Source: Actinomycetes bacterium (GTDB lineage Bacteria > Actinomycetota > Acidimicrobiia > Acidimicrobiales > JAJYXR01). From it: a stretch of DNA of 64,000 bases. This document shows positions 27,801 to 38,146 of this stretch, piece by piece. The notes under the pieces were generated by a model. The model saw only the letters and a list, made by a program, of their open reading frames with translations, searched no databases and was not told the DNA's origin. Location of the stretch: assembly GCA_021801795.1 (NCBI GenBank), contig JAJYXR010000025.1:1-64000 (forward strand). The letters run 5' to 3'. The stretch's first letter is position 1. Each line of letters starts with the position of its first letter. The position numbers were made by a program, and so were the translations under genes.

Positions 27801-28195
27801 GCAGATGTGACTGCACCGTGGCTGGGGTCGGCATCGACGTGGTGGATCTCGAGCGGTTCCGTACCCTGCTCAGTCGCCGGAGCGCGGCGCCCCGACGGCT
27901 CTTCACCGAGGCCGAGCAGGCCTATGCCAGCTCCAGCAGCGATCCCGCTAAGCGCCTCGCAGCGCGGTTCGCAGCGAAGGAGGCCACCATGAAGGCACTC
28001 GGCGTGGGGATCGGAGCGGTTCGCTTCCGGGACATGGAGGTGCTCGGCGACGGGGGGCGACCCACGCTCCAGCTCGCTGGCCGCGCGGCGCGGCTCGCGG
28101 AGGAGATGGGCATCACCTGCTGGCACATCTCCCTCAGTCACTCGGACCTGGTGGCGGTGGCCAGCGTGCTCGCAGCGAGTGGGCCAGGGGCTTAG
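27797..28195 (+). CDS. acpS: Holo-[acyl-carrier-protein] synthase
   Basis: AcpS transfers the phosphopantetheine arm of CoA to acyl carrier protein. The motifs GIDVVDLERF near residue 12 and FAAKEATMKALG near residue 58 carry the Mg ligands. The 132-residue size is normal. The GTG start overlaps the glmS stop by 4 bp, and the next gene begins at the base after its stop. Confidence 0.94.
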   Translation: MSRCDCTVAGVGIDVVDLERFRTLLSRRSAAPRRLFTEAEQAYASSSSDPAKRLAARFAAKEATMKALGVGIGAVRFRDMEVLGDGGRPTLQLAGRAARLAEEMGITCWHISLSHSDLVAVASVLAASGPGA

Positions 28196-29665
28196 ATGAT
28201 CCCCATCGTGACATCCGCTGAGATGCGCGCCATCGACGCCGAGGCGCTGAGGCGCACCAGCGAGAGCACCCTCGTGGCCAGGGCCGGTACCGCGGTGGGC
28301 CACCAGGCGATTCGGATGATGGGCGGCGCCTACGGCCGCAGGGTGTTCGTCCTGGCCGGGAAGGGGAACAACGGTGCCGACGGGCGCTGCGCAGCCCGCC
28401 TGCTCGCTGCCAGGGGCGCGAAGGTGAGGGTGGTCCCTCCCGACGAAGCTCCCCTGCGCATAGAGCGGCCGGTGGACCTGGTCGTCGATGCCGCGTATGG
28501 CACCGGCTTCCACGGTGAGCTCCATGCCCCGGCCGTCGACCCCGGCATCCCGGTGCTGGCGGTGGACATACCATCTGGCGTCTCCGCAGACACCGGCGAG
28601 GCTCTGGGCGAGCCGCTCGCGGCCGATCGGACGGTGACCTTCGGCGCGCTCAAACCCGGCCTCGTCCAGTGGCATGGCCGGCGGCTGGCTGGCAGCATCG
28701 TGCTGGCGGGGATCGGGCTCGACGTCTCGCGTGCCCGCATGGGTCTGGTCGAGGATTCCGACGTGGTCTCACGGCTAGCCGAGCGGCCGCTGGATGCCCA
28801 CAAGTGGTCATCGGCGGTTCTCGTGGTAGCCGGTTCCCCGGGGATGCTCGGTGCTGCCCGCTTCGCGGCCTCGGGTGCCTCGCGCGCAGGCGCTGGCATG
28901 GTCCGCCTGGGTGTGCCAGGGTGCCCACCTGGAGACCTGCCCGCTGGCGAGGCGGTGGGCGAGCACCTGGCTGGCGAGGGCTGGGCACCGCGGGTCCTGG
29001 AGATATCCCGCAGATGTAGGTCCATAGTGATCGGCCCCGGCCTCGGGCGCTCGGAGGACCTGGCGGCCCAGCTCCGGGAGCTGATCGCGGGCGCCCAGGT
29101 CCCGGTGGTGGTCGACGCCGACGGCCTGGCGGCCCTCGGCAGCGGGGCCTGCCTGGCTCAGACGGTCAGCTCCTGCCCTTCCGGCAGGGTGCTGCTCACC
29201 CCCCATGACGGGGAGTACGAACGTCTCGCAGGTCATCCGCCTGGCCCCGACCGGATCGCCGCGGCCGTGGAGCTGGCCGGTGCTTCCGGCGCCACCGTCC
29301 TGCTGAAGGGTCCCACGACGGTGGTGGCATCCCCCCAGGGGCAGGTCATGGTGGTGACTGCAGGCTCGCCCCGGCTGGCCACCGCCGGCACCGGCGACGT
29401 GCTGTCGGGGATGATCGGAGCCTTCCTGGCCCGCTCCGTAGAGCCTCCGCTCGGAGCCGCCGCACTCGCCGCCCACGTCCACGCCCGGGCGGCGGGCCTC
29501 GGTATGGCCGAAGGCCTGCTCGCCCACGACCTGCCTGAGCTGGTGGCATCCTGGCTCTCGGCGGTACGCGAGGGATCTCCCGCTGGCGAAACCGGCGCCG
29601 CCGGCGTCGCGGGTTTCGCGGGGCTGCCTGTCCCAGGCGGGCAGAGCGGCGAGTGGGGGCGATGA
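28196..29665 (+). CDS. nnr: Bifunctional NAD(P)H-hydrate epimerase / ADP-dependent dehydratase
   Basis: This metabolite-repair enzyme restores damaged NADH and NADPH. The N-terminal YjeF epimerase domain covers about residues 1-205 (GKGNNGADGRCAARLL, VVDAAYGTGFHG, AVDIPSGVSADTG). The C-terminal ribokinase-like dehydratase domain covers about 210-465, with VVAGSPGMLGAARFAASGA, DADGL, LLTPHDGEYERL and the ATP-site ATAGTGDVLSGMIGAFL. The end is Gly/Pro rich. It lies between acpS and alr, as in many actinobacteria. Confidence 0.95.
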   Translation: MIPIVTSAEMRAIDAEALRRTSESTLVARAGTAVGHQAIRMMGGAYGRRVFVLAGKGNNGADGRCAARLLAARGAKVRVVPPDEAPLRIERPVDLVVDAAYGTGFHGELHAPAVDPGIPVLAVDIPSGVSADTGEALGEPLAADRTVTFGALKPGLVQWHGRRLAGSIVLAGIGLDVSRARMGLVEDSDVVSRLAERPLDAHKWSSAVLVVAGSPGMLGAARFAASGASRAGAGMVRLGVPGCPPGDLPAGEAVGEHLAGEGWAPRVLEISRRCRSIVIGPGLGRSEDLAAQLRELIAGAQVPVVVDADGLAALGSGACLAQTVSSCPSGRVLLTPHDGEYERLAGHPPGPDRIAAAVELAGASGATVLLKGPTTVVASPQGQVMVVTAGSPRLATAGTGDVLSGMIGAFLARSVEPPLGAAALAAHVHARAAGLGMAEGLLAHDLPELVASWLSAVREGSPAGETGAAGVAGFAGLPVPGGQSGEWGR

Positions 29666-30879
29666 CCGGCGTGGTGTCGGGGCGCGGTTGTAGTTCCAGG
29701 CCGGCCTGGGCCGAGGTCGACCTCGCCGCCCTCAGGAGGAACGTGGCGGCTCTGGCGGCCTTCGTCTCCCCGGCTCTGGTCTGTGCGGTGGTGAAGGCCG
29801 ACGCCTATGGACACGGAGCAGTCGCGGTGGCCCGCGAGGCGCTGGATGCAGGAGCGTCGTGGCTGGCGGTGGCTCTGGTGGAAGAAGGGGTGGAGCTGCG
29901 CGAGGCCGGCATAGAGGCTCCAGTCCTGCTCCTGTCCGAGCCACCCCCCGGGGCAATGGAGGAGGCAGTCGCACGGCGGATAACCCCCAGCATCTACTCG
30001 GCCGAAGGTCTCTCCTCTGTCGCAGCCCTCGCACGCCATCTGGACCGGAGAGTCGGCATCCACCTGAAGGTGGACACCGGAATGCACCGGGTCGGTTCCG
30101 ACCCTCTAGAGGTCCCGGCCCTGGCTCGCTCGGCACGAGACGCGCCTGGTGTGTACATAGAGGGGCTCTGGACGCATCTAGCGGTCGCCGACGGTGCCTC
30201 GAGGCAGGACAGGGAGTTCACCCAGGTCCAGCTCTCTGCCCTGGCCGGGACGCTCTCTGCGCTCAGAGCCGAGGGCATCGACCCGCCGCTCGTCCACGCG
30301 GCCAACTCTGCGGGTGCAATAGCCCACAGGGGCTCGCGCCTCGGGATGGTCCGCTGCGGCATCGCTCTCTACGGCGCCCTCGAGCCCCTGGGTGGCTGCG
30401 ACGAGCCTGGCGCGATGGCACTCCAGGAATCACTCCAGCCGGTCATGTCCCTTCGCGCCAGGGTATCCGCGCTACGTGAGCTGCCTCGTGGTGCTCGCCC
30501 CTCGTACGGGCGGCTCCGTCCCCTGGAGCAGGACTCGGTGGTCGCCACCGTCCCCCTCGGCTATGCCGACGGGGTGCCGCGGCGCTGGTTCTCTAACGGC
30601 GGTACGGTACTGGTCGGGGGGGAGCACAGGCCCCTGGCAGGCATGGTGACGATGGACCAGATCGTCGTCGACTGCGGACCGGGGTCGAAGGTTCGCGCGG
30701 GTGACGAGGTGGTTCTCATAGGCAGGCAGGGAGTCGCAGAGCTGAACGTGCTCGACTGGGCCTCGAGGCTGGGGACCATCAGCTACGAGGTGCTCTGCGG
30801 CATAGGGCCCCGGGTGCCCCGGGTGTTCCTGAACGGATCCAGGGAGGACAGGCATGAAGGACAGGACGAAGAGGTTTAG
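29662..30879 (+). CDS. alr: Alanine racemase
   Basis: The enzyme makes D-alanine for peptidoglycan. The PLP lysine is Lys45 in VVKADAYGHGA. KVDTGMHRVG and the second-domain segment PLGYADGVPRRW are present, with MVTMDQIVVDCG near the end. The ATG at 29662 overlaps the nnr stop (ATGA) and gives 405 residues; a GTG nine bases upstream is a less likely start. Its 3' end overlaps the next gene by 26 bp. Confidence 0.96.
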   Translation: MTGVVSGRGCSSRPAWAEVDLAALRRNVAALAAFVSPALVCAVVKADAYGHGAVAVAREALDAGASWLAVALVEEGVELREAGIEAPVLLLSEPPPGAMEEAVARRITPSIYSAEGLSSVAALARHLDRRVGIHLKVDTGMHRVGSDPLEVPALARSARDAPGVYIEGLWTHLAVADGASRQDREFTQVQLSALAGTLSALRAEGIDPPLVHAANSAGAIAHRGSRLGMVRCGIALYGALEPLGGCDEPGAMALQESLQPVMSLRARVSALRELPRGARPSYGRLRPLEQDSVVATVPLGYADGVPRRWFSNGGTVLVGGEHRPLAGMVTMDQIVVDCGPGSKVRAGDEVVLIGRQGVAELNVLDWASRLGTISYEVLCGIGPRVPRVFLNGSREDRHEGQDEEV

Positions 30880-31957
30880 GGGCGGTTCATCTCGCAGGGG
30901 CACTGCCAGCCCCGGCCGCAGCTCTGCACGGCGGCACCGGGGGCGCGTCGCTGCCGCCGGTACCTCCGCGGTGGTCCTCGGGGCCCTGGCCATCGAGCAC
31001 AGGCTCGCGGCAGCCGCGGTGGCCAGCGAGGCCGACATGGAGGCGGCCGGCCTGGTGCTGCCCGACGATCTGGTCCACCACGATGTCCACACCGACGACG
31101 GGGGCATGATCCATGTCGTGGAGCGGGGCGAGGGACCTGCCATCATCCTGCTCCACGGGGTGACGCTCACACATGAGACCTGGGTTCACCAGCTGCGCCA
31201 CCTGGCCGACTCCTACCGCGTGCTGGCGCTCGACCAGCGAGGGCATGGCCGGTCTGTGCCCGGCAGCGACTTCTTCGACGCCCCGGCCAGGTGGCCCTCG
31301 GGTCCCGGTGCTCGCGCCATGAAGAGGATGGCCGCAGACGTCGTGTCGGTCATGGACGCGCTGGAGGTGGATCGGGCTCTACTGGTCGGCCACTCCATGG
31401 GTGGCATGGTCACCCTGCAGCTCCTCCACGACGCCCCGGACGAGGTCGGCAAGCGGATAGCCGGGATGGCCCTGGTCGCCACCACGGCAGGACCGTTCCT
31501 CGGGGTGCCGGGGTTCGCCAGGGCACTGGAGGCGACCACACCGCTTACCAGGCATTCCCTGGAGGCTCTGGACCGGCGCTCGATGAGGCTCCTGCCCACT
31601 CGGGACCTCGCCTACTGGTCCACCAGGCTGGCTTTCGGGGCAGACGCCCCTGCGGTGCAGGTCCGGTTCGCTGAGAAGATGATCAACTCTATGTCACCCG
31701 GGGTGATGGCACGCCTCCTCGGGGACGTGGCTGGGTTCGACCTCTCCTCTGGCCTGGCGTCCATAGAGCAGCCCGCCAGTGTCGTGGTGGGCACCCACGA
31801 TCGCCTCACCCCGCCCTGGCACGCGCGCAGGCTGGTCCGCACACTTCCAGACGCCCAGCTCTTCGAGCAGATGAGGTGCGGTCACATGGTCATGCTGGAG
31901 CGACCCGGCGAGCTGAACCGCATCCTCGGCGAGACAGCTGCGAAGGTTCTCACCTGA
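30854..31957 (+). CDS. Alpha/beta hydrolase with N-terminal membrane anchor
   Basis: The fold from about residue 75 has LLHGVTLTHETW, DQRGHGRS and nucleophile Ser181 in VGHSMGGM. The acid Asp lies in VGTHDRLTPP and the catalytic His in CGHMVM, so the triad is complete. A basic N-terminus is followed by one hydrophobic segment near residues 33-60, which could be a membrane anchor or signal. An alpha/beta hydrolase between alr and tsaE is a common actinobacterial arrangement. The substrate is unknown; esterase or lipase activity is likely. Confidence 0.88.
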   Translation: MKDRTKRFRGGSSRRGTASPGRSSARRHRGRVAAAGTSAVVLGALAIEHRLAAAAVASEADMEAAGLVLPDDLVHHDVHTDDGGMIHVVERGEGPAIILLHGVTLTHETWVHQLRHLADSYRVLALDQRGHGRSVPGSDFFDAPARWPSGPGARAMKRMAADVVSVMDALEVDRALLVGHSMGGMVTLQLLHDAPDEVGKRIAGMALVATTAGPFLGVPGFARALEATTPLTRHSLEALDRRSMRLLPTRDLAYWSTRLAFGADAPAVQVRFAEKMINSMSPGVMARLLGDVAGFDLSSGLASIEQPASVVVGTHDRLTPPWHARRLVRTLPDAQLFEQMRCGHMVMLERPGELNRILGETAAKVLT

Positions 31958-31999
31958 GCCTCGTCCAGGTCACCTGAGCCTGGCCCTGCGCGGCCGATA

Positions 32000-32005
32000 T
32001 ACGAT
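32000..32005 (+). promoter_or_regulatory. Possible -10 element for a leaderless uracil-DNA glycosylase mRNA
   Basis: TACGAT ends 6 bp before the GTG start at 32012 and no ribosome binding site is visible. The 54-bp gap also contains two copies of caCCTGAGCCT-like sequence. A promoter here would give the glycosylase expression independent of alr. Confidence 0.35.
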
Positions 32006-32011
32006 CATCCC

Positions 32012-32578
32012 GTGCGAGCGCTGGAGGAGCTTCGGTCTGAGGCCCTCGGCTGCACGCGTTGCGCTCTGGCCGCACAGCGCACCCAGGTGGTGTTCGGAAC
32101 CGGCGACCCCAGCGCTGACCTGATGCTCGTCGGCGAGGGGCCGGGCCGCGACGAGGATCTGGCAGGTGAGCCCTTCGTCGGGCGGTCAGGGAAGCTGCTA
32201 GAGACACTGGTAGCCCAGGAGATCGGGCTCGCGCGTTCCTCCTGCTACATCGCGAACGTCGTCAAGTGCCGTCCGCCATCGAACCGGGACCCCCTTCCAG
32301 AGGAGGTGGAAGCCTGCCGTCCCTTCCTGGAGGCCCAGATCGAGCTGGTGGCACCGCGGGTCGTGGTCACCCTCGGGAACTTCGCCTCCCGCCTCCTGCT
32401 GGGCACCACCGAGGGGATAACCAGGTTGAGGGGCCGCTCCTACCAGCTCCCGAACCTCGGTGTGCACCTGGTCCCCACCTACCACCCAGCGGCCGCCCTC
32501 AGGGCCGGTGCCACGGTGCTCGCCGGCATGAGGGCTGACCTCGTAAGGGCCAAGATGCTCCTCGACGGAGCCTCCTAG
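32012..32578 (+). CDS. Uracil-DNA glycosylase, family 4 (iron-sulfur)
   Basis: The enzyme removes uracil from DNA. Four cysteines at positions 14, 17, 86 and 102 have the spacing of the [4Fe-4S] ligands of family 4 enzymes. The active-site motif GEGPGRDEDLAGEPFVGRSG is near residue 41, and the second motif reads PTYHPAA near residue 156. The 188-residue length is typical. It is inserted between the hydrolase and tsaE, genes usually adjacent in actinobacteria, and its stop overlaps the tsaE start. Confidence 0.93.
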   Translation: MRALEELRSEALGCTRCALAAQRTQVVFGTGDPSADLMLVGEGPGRDEDLAGEPFVGRSGKLLETLVAQEIGLARSSCYIANVVKCRPPSNRDPLPEEVEACRPFLEAQIELVAPRVVVTLGNFASRLLLGTTEGITRLRGRSYQLPNLGVHLVPTYHPAAALRAGATVLAGMRADLVRAKMLLDGAS

Positions 32579-33249
32579 TGGTCCCGCCGGCCGCTCCTGA
32601 GCATCCAGGGATCCAGGCACGGTCCGCAGGCCTTGGCCTGCCCACGAGCCAGGTCCCGCCGGCCGACGCCGAAGTCGCAGCCTGCTTTCCTGCCCGTGAC
32701 GCCGGCGAGATGCGTGCTCGGGGACGCCTGCTATCGAGCCTGCTCTGCCCAGGCGACGTGGTGCTGCTGGAGGGGGATCTCGGCGCAGGAAAGACCACCT
32801 TCGTCCAGGGAGTGGCCGAAGCCCTGGGCGTGGAGGAGGCTGTCACCAGCCCCACCTTCGTCCTCGCCCGGCCCTACGCATGCGCCCGCGGCCCTGGCGC
32901 TGAGAGCGCGTCCGGTATCGATACGCTCTGGCATGCCGATGTCTACAGGCTCGAGCACCTGCGCGAGGTCTGGGACCTGGATCTGGCCGAGCTCGTAGAC
33001 GAGGACGCGGTGGCCTTCGTGGAGTGGGGGGACAGGGCTGCTCCTGCCCTGGGTGCCGATGCCCTCAGGGTCCTCATAGAGGTGACATCTACAGCCTCGT
33101 CCGTCGGCGACCACCCCGAGCGCTCCGTCTCCTTCGTCGCGGCCAGGGGATCCTCATGGGCGGAGCGCCTGGAGAAGCTGGACTCCGATCGCGGGCTGCC
33201 TGCAGCTTCTGGCGCCCAGCCCGAGCGCGGTGGGCAGCCCGGATGCTAG
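32578..33249 (+). CDS. tsaE: tRNA t6A biosynthesis ATPase TsaE
   Basis: TsaE is the ATPase partner of TsaB-TsaD in making t6A37 of tRNA. The P-loop GDLGAGKTTFVQG is near residue 66. SPTFVLARPY, HADVYRLEHL and VAFVEWGDR follow in family order. The 223-residue product is longer than the usual 150-160, with about 45 extra N-terminal and 20 extra C-terminal residues of low conservation. The GTG start overlaps the preceding stop by one base. Confidence 0.93.
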   Translation: MVPPAAPEHPGIQARSAGLGLPTSQVPPADAEVAACFPARDAGEMRARGRLLSSLLCPGDVVLLEGDLGAGKTTFVQGVAEALGVEEAVTSPTFVLARPYACARGPGAESASGIDTLWHADVYRLEHLREVWDLDLAELVDEDAVAFVEWGDRAAPALGADALRVLIEVTSTASSVGDHPERSVSFVAARGSSWAERLEKLDSDRGLPAASGAQPERGGQPGC

Positions 33250-34241
33250 TCCTGGGCATCGAGTCTGCGACCGAATCGGCGGGGGTGGCGCTCGCTGACG
33301 AGGCGGGGTGCATCGCCAGCTGCTCCGTCGAGCGCGGCCGCAGGCATACGGAGTCGATAGCGCCTGCCGTGGCCTGGATGGTCGAGCAGGCCGGGGTCGA
33401 CCTCCACGACCTAGCAGCGGTCGCGGTCGACATAGGGCCGGGTCTCTTCACAGGCCTGAGGGTAGGTGTGGCAACTGCCCAGGGGGTCGCCTTCGCGCTC
33501 GGCATCGGGGTGGTGCCGGTTGCCAGCACCCAGATCCTCGCCCTCGGGGTGCTGGCTGTCACGGGATCTCTGCCAGGATCTGAAGGATCCGAAGGTGCCA
33601 CGTCGGGCGTGACCCTGGCTGTGGGTGACCGAGCTCCATCGCCTGCCAGTGCTCCATCGCCTGCCAGTGCTCCATCGCCGGCCAGTGCTCCATCGCCGGC
33701 CAGTGCTCCATCGCCGGCCAGTGCTGCGGGCGCCAGCGGCTCGACTGGACCCGAGGTGGTGGCGGTCCTGGACGCGCGCCGGGGGGAGGTCTTCTGGGGG
33801 AGGTTCGATTCCCTGGGCCGGAGGCTCCATGCCGATCGGGTCGGTGACCCGACGGAGCTATGTCACGAGCTGGCTGCCTCGGTCACGCAGTCGGTCCTGG
33901 TGGGTGACGGAGCACACCGCTACGCCGAGCTCTTGGCCTCAGTCGGGTCGGTGGTGATGGCACCGGCCTGGATGGCCAACCCTCAGGCAAGGCTGCTCGC
34001 CCTGATCGGTGCAGAGCGTGCGCTGAACGGCGATCTGGTCGCGCCTGGCGGCCTGACGCCCGTCTACCTTCGGGAGCCCGATGCCCGCATCGGCTGGGAG
34101 CAGCGATCAGCTGCCCCCCAGCCAGAGGCCCAGCCAGAGGCCCAGCCAGAGGCCCAGCCAGAGGCCCAGCCAGAGGCCCAGCCAGAGGCCCAGCCAGAGG
34201 CCCCACGCGGGGCTACTGCCGGCGAGGTAGGCGGCCGATGA
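33243..34241 (+). CDS. tsaB: tRNA t6A biosynthesis protein TsaB with repetitive inserts
   Basis: TsaB is the inactive ASKHA partner that activates TsaD. The start MLVLGIESATESAGVALAD and GPGLFTGLRVGVATAQGVAFALG are typical. The normal protein has about 220-230 residues; this one has 332. Two low-complexity insertions explain it: five APSPAS hexapeptides in the middle (repeat 33633-33722) and seven QPEA tetrapeptides near the end (repeat 34119-34202). The ATG overlaps the tsaE stop by 7 bp. The core fold seems intact around the inserts. Confidence 0.92.
   Translation: MLVLGIESATESAGVALADEAGCIASCSVERGRRHTESIAPAVAWMVEQAGVDLHDLAAVAVDIGPGLFTGLRVGVATAQGVAFALGIGVVPVASTQILALGVLAVTGSLPGSEGSEGATSGVTLAVGDRAPSPASAPSPASAPSPASAPSPASAPSPASAAGASGSTGPEVVAVLDARRGEVFWGRFDSLGRRLHADRVGDPTELCHELAASVTQSVLVGDGAHRYAELLASVGSVVMAPAWMANPQARLLALIGAERALNGDLVAPGGLTPVYLREPDARIGWEQRSAAPQPEAQPEAQPEAQPEAQPEAQPEAQPEAPRGATAGEVGGR
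33633..33722 (+). repeat. 18-bp tandem repeat in tsaB, five copies
   Basis: Five units of gctccatcgcc(t/g)gccagt encode APSPAS each. The first two differ from the last three at one base. The array forms a Pro/Ser/Ala linker inside TsaB between its two structural halves. Confidence 0.95.
34119..34202 (+). repeat. 12-bp tandem repeat near the end of tsaB, seven copies
   Basis: Seven identical cagccagaggcc units encode QPEA tetrapeptides close to the TsaB C-terminus. Perfect identity suggests recent expansion. Confidence 0.95.
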
Positions 34242-34801
34242 GCGTGAAGCCCCAGTCGCGCAGTGTGGTTGGTGTACTGAAGATCTCACCCATGCAGCGG
34301 CGGCACCTGCGCTCGGTGCTTGCCATCGAGCAGCAGGTCTACCCGCGGCCGTGGTCCGCGACCCTCTTCCTCTCCGAGCTGTCCCAGCGCAGCACCAGGA
34401 GCTATACCGTGGGCACGGTGGGTCCTCTGGTAGTGGGCTATGCGGGCCTCATGGTGGTCGGGGAGGAGGGGCACGTGAACACCCTGAGCGTCGACCCCGG
34501 CTGGCAGCGCCGGGGTGTGGCCACCATGCTGCTGGCCGACCTCGCGCGTACTGCCATGAAGCGCGGTGTACGGCATCTGACCCTCGAGGTCCGGGCCGGC
34601 AACGGACCTGCACAGGCGCTCTATAGGAAGTTCGGCTTCGGACCGGTGGGCCTGAGGCGGAACTACTACTCCGAGACAGGCGAGGACGCGGTGGTGATGT
34701 GGGTGCGCGACATCGACACCCAGGACTACGTGGAGCGCCTGGCTGGGCTCCTGCGCTCCCTCGAGCCGGCACGAGGATCCAGGCGTGACCCGAAGAGCTG
34801 A
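34238..34801 (+). CDS. rimI: Ribosomal-protein-alanine N-acetyltransferase RimI
   Basis: This is a GNAT-fold acetyltransferase; RimI acetylates the N-terminus of ribosomal protein S18. The acetyl-CoA loop QRRGVATMLLADL is near residue 90, and EVRAGNGPAQALYRKFGF follows, as in the family. The 187-residue product has short N- and C-terminal extensions. The ATG overlaps the tsaB stop, and the end overlaps tsaD by 17 bp. The tsaB-rimI-tsaD order is standard in actinobacteria. Confidence 0.93.
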   Translation: MSVKPQSRSVVGVLKISPMQRRHLRSVLAIEQQVYPRPWSATLFLSELSQRSTRSYTVGTVGPLVVGYAGLMVVGEEGHVNTLSVDPGWQRRGVATMLLADLARTAMKRGVRHLTLEVRAGNGPAQALYRKFGFGPVGLRRNYYSETGEDAVVMWVRDIDTQDYVERLAGLLRSLEPARGSRRDPKS

Positions 34802-36020
34802 CCAGCCTCCCGTGAGACGGGGCGTCTTCGCGAGCCCCAGCCCCAGCCCCAGCCCCAGCCCCAGCCCCAGCCCCAGCGACACCGATTCGCAGCTCTCCGC
34901 TCAGGTGGTGCTGGGGATAGAGACATCCTGTGACGAGACGGCAGCAGCCGTGCTGGCGGCCTTCTCGGCCAGGGATCATGCCGACGTAGTAGCCGTGCAT
35001 GGCTCTGGCGAGGTGGGGGGGCATGGCTGCACTGGCGACGGTGAGATGCCGGAGAACGCCCACGCTGGCGAGCGCGGGCGCACCAAGGTGCTCTCCTCGG
35101 TGATCTCCAGCCAGATCGCCAGGCACGCGCCTTACGGCGGGGTAGTTCCCGAGATCGCCGGACGGGCCCACCTGGAGATGCTGGTTCCGGTGGTGGCCAG
35201 GGCGTTGGAGGAGGCGGGGTGCAGCTCCTCGCCGCCGGTGGGAGCTGTGGCCGCGACCATCGGGCCGGGCCTGGTGGGCGCCCTGCTGGTCGGGGCGAGC
35301 TACGCGAAGGCCCTGGCGCTCGGCTGGGGAGTGCCCTTCGTAGGGGTGAACCATCTGGAGGGACACCTATTCGCAGGGCTGCTCGAGCACGACGAGGTGG
35401 AATGGCCCATCGTGGTGCTGCTGGTCTCCGGTGGGCACACCATGCTCGTGTCGATGGAGGGTCCTGGCCGCTACAGGCTCCTCGGCCAGACCCTCGACGA
35501 CGCTGCCGGCGAGGCATTCGACAAGGTGGCACGCTTCCTCGGTCTCGGCTACCCGGGGGGACCGGTGGTGGAGAGGGCGGCGCGCTCGGGCAACCCGAGC
35601 GCATTCAAGTTCCCAAGGGGGATGATGGCTGAAGGACTCGACTTCTCCTTCAGCGGCCTGAAGACGGCCGTGGTGAACCTGGTGCGGTCCAGGCCCGAGG
35701 TGACCAGCGAGGACGTGGCCGCGTCCTTCCAGGAGGCGGTGGTAGAGGTGCTGGTGGCCAAGACGCTGAGGGCGGCCGGTGAAGCTCGAGCGCGGGGCAT
35801 CTGCCTGGGAGGTGGCGTGGCAGCCAACGGGCCCCTGCGGACCAGGATGGAGGATGGAGCCCACGGTGCCGGCCTGCCGATCTACCTGCCGAGCAGAGCG
35901 ATGTGCACCGACAACGCCGCGATGATCGCCGCAGCAGGTGCCTGGCAGCTCGCCCACATCGGCCCCACCCCGCTCGGCGCACCGGCCGAACCGTCGATGC
36001 GCCTGCAGGTGATCTCCTGA
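34785..36020 (+). CDS. tsaD: tRNA threonylcarbamoyltransferase TsaD
   Basis: TsaD transfers threonylcarbamoyl to A37 of tRNA. The core starts VVLGIETSCDETAAAVL near residue 41. The metal ligands His190 and His194 are in NHLEGH, and SGGHTMLV, DDAAGEAFDKVARFLGLGYPGG and GGGVAANGPLR follow. The protein has 411 residues. Before the core is a (Ser-Pro)n run coded by a 6-bp repeat, and about 40 Gly/Ala/His-rich residues are inserted between DETAAAVL and KVLSSVISSQ. The GTG start lies inside rimI; a nearby later GTG is possible. Confidence 0.95.
   Translation: MTRRADQPPVRRGVFASPSPSPSPSPSPSPSDTDSQLSAQVVLGIETSCDETAAAVLAAFSARDHADVVAVHGSGEVGGHGCTGDGEMPENAHAGERGRTKVLSSVISSQIARHAPYGGVVPEIAGRAHLEMLVPVVARALEEAGCSSSPPVGAVAATIGPGLVGALLVGASYAKALALGWGVPFVGVNHLEGHLFAGLLEHDEVEWPIVVLLVSGGHTMLVSMEGPGRYRLLGQTLDDAAGEAFDKVARFLGLGYPGGPVVERAARSGNPSAFKFPRGMMAEGLDFSFSGLKTAVVNLVRSRPEVTSEDVAASFQEAVVEVLVAKTLRAAGEARARGICLGGGVAANGPLRTRMEDGAHGAGLPIYLPSRAMCTDNAAMIAAAGAWQLAHIGPTPLGAPAEPSMRLQVIS
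34835..34876 (+). repeat. 6-bp tandem repeat at the start of tsaD, seven copies
   Basis: Seven ccccag hexamers encode a Ser-Pro dipeptide run near residues 17-31 of TsaD, ahead of the conserved fold. Confidence 0.95.
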
Positions 36021-36100
36021 TCCGCTGGAGGTGCCCCGGATCCGGTGGGCCCTGCGGATGGTGCTGATGGCGCAGTTAGTACAGGTAGCGCGGATCGCAG

Positions 36101-36129
36101 TTGCCAAGTGCTCGCGTCGGGGCTATCGT
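36101..36129 (+). promoter_or_regulatory. Promoter of groES-groEL
   Basis: TTGCCA (36101-36106) and TATCGT (36124-36129) are separated by 17 bp. The -10 element touches the CIRCE operator, so a bound repressor would cover the transcription start. Transcription should begin near 36136. Confidence 0.7.
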
Positions 36130-36155
36130 TAGCACTCGCACAGTGTGAGTGCTAA
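36129..36155. promoter_or_regulatory. CIRCE operator (HrcA binding site)
   Basis: The sequence TTAGCACTC, nine bases, then GAGTGCTAA is an exact match to the CIRCE inverted repeat. The repressor HrcA binds this element and shuts off chaperone genes until heat shock. It lies 27 bp before the groES ATG. The hrcA gene is not in the window. Confidence 0.95.
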
Positions 36156-36182
36156 CGATTCCCAACAGGAGGCTCAGCTGAC

Positions 36183-36476
36183 ATGAAGCTCCATCCGCTC
36201 GACGACAGAATCGTCGTTCGCCCCGGCGAGTCCGAGGAGACGACAGCCTCTGGGCTCGTCATCCCCGACACTGCCAAGGAGAAGCCCCAGCAGGGCGAGG
36301 TGCTCGCCGTAGGTCCGGGCAGGCGTGCCGAGAACACCGGTGAGCTCATCCCCCTCGACGTGAAGGTGGGTGACACCGTCGTGTACTCGAAGTACGGAGG
36401 CACGGAGATCACGGTCGACGGCGAGGACCTTCTCATCCTCTCCAGCAGGGATGTTCTCGCGAAGATGGGTAAGTAG
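36183..36476 (+). CDS. groS: Co-chaperonin GroES
   Basis: GroES caps the GroEL chamber. The 97-residue protein begins [19 protein letters not shown]. The mobile loop [20 protein letters not shown] near residue 19 and the end [13 protein letters not shown] are standard. An acaggagg ribosome site precedes it. It forms an operon with groL 6 bp downstream under CIRCE control. Confidence 0.98.
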   Translation: MKLHPLDDRIVVRPGESEETTASGLVIPDTAKEKPQQGEVLAVGPGRRAENTGELIPLDVKVGDTVVYSKYGGTEITVDGEDLLILSSRDVLAKMGK

Positions 36477-38132
<1,656 letters not shown>

Positions 38133-38146
38133 TCCGCCGCAGCTTC

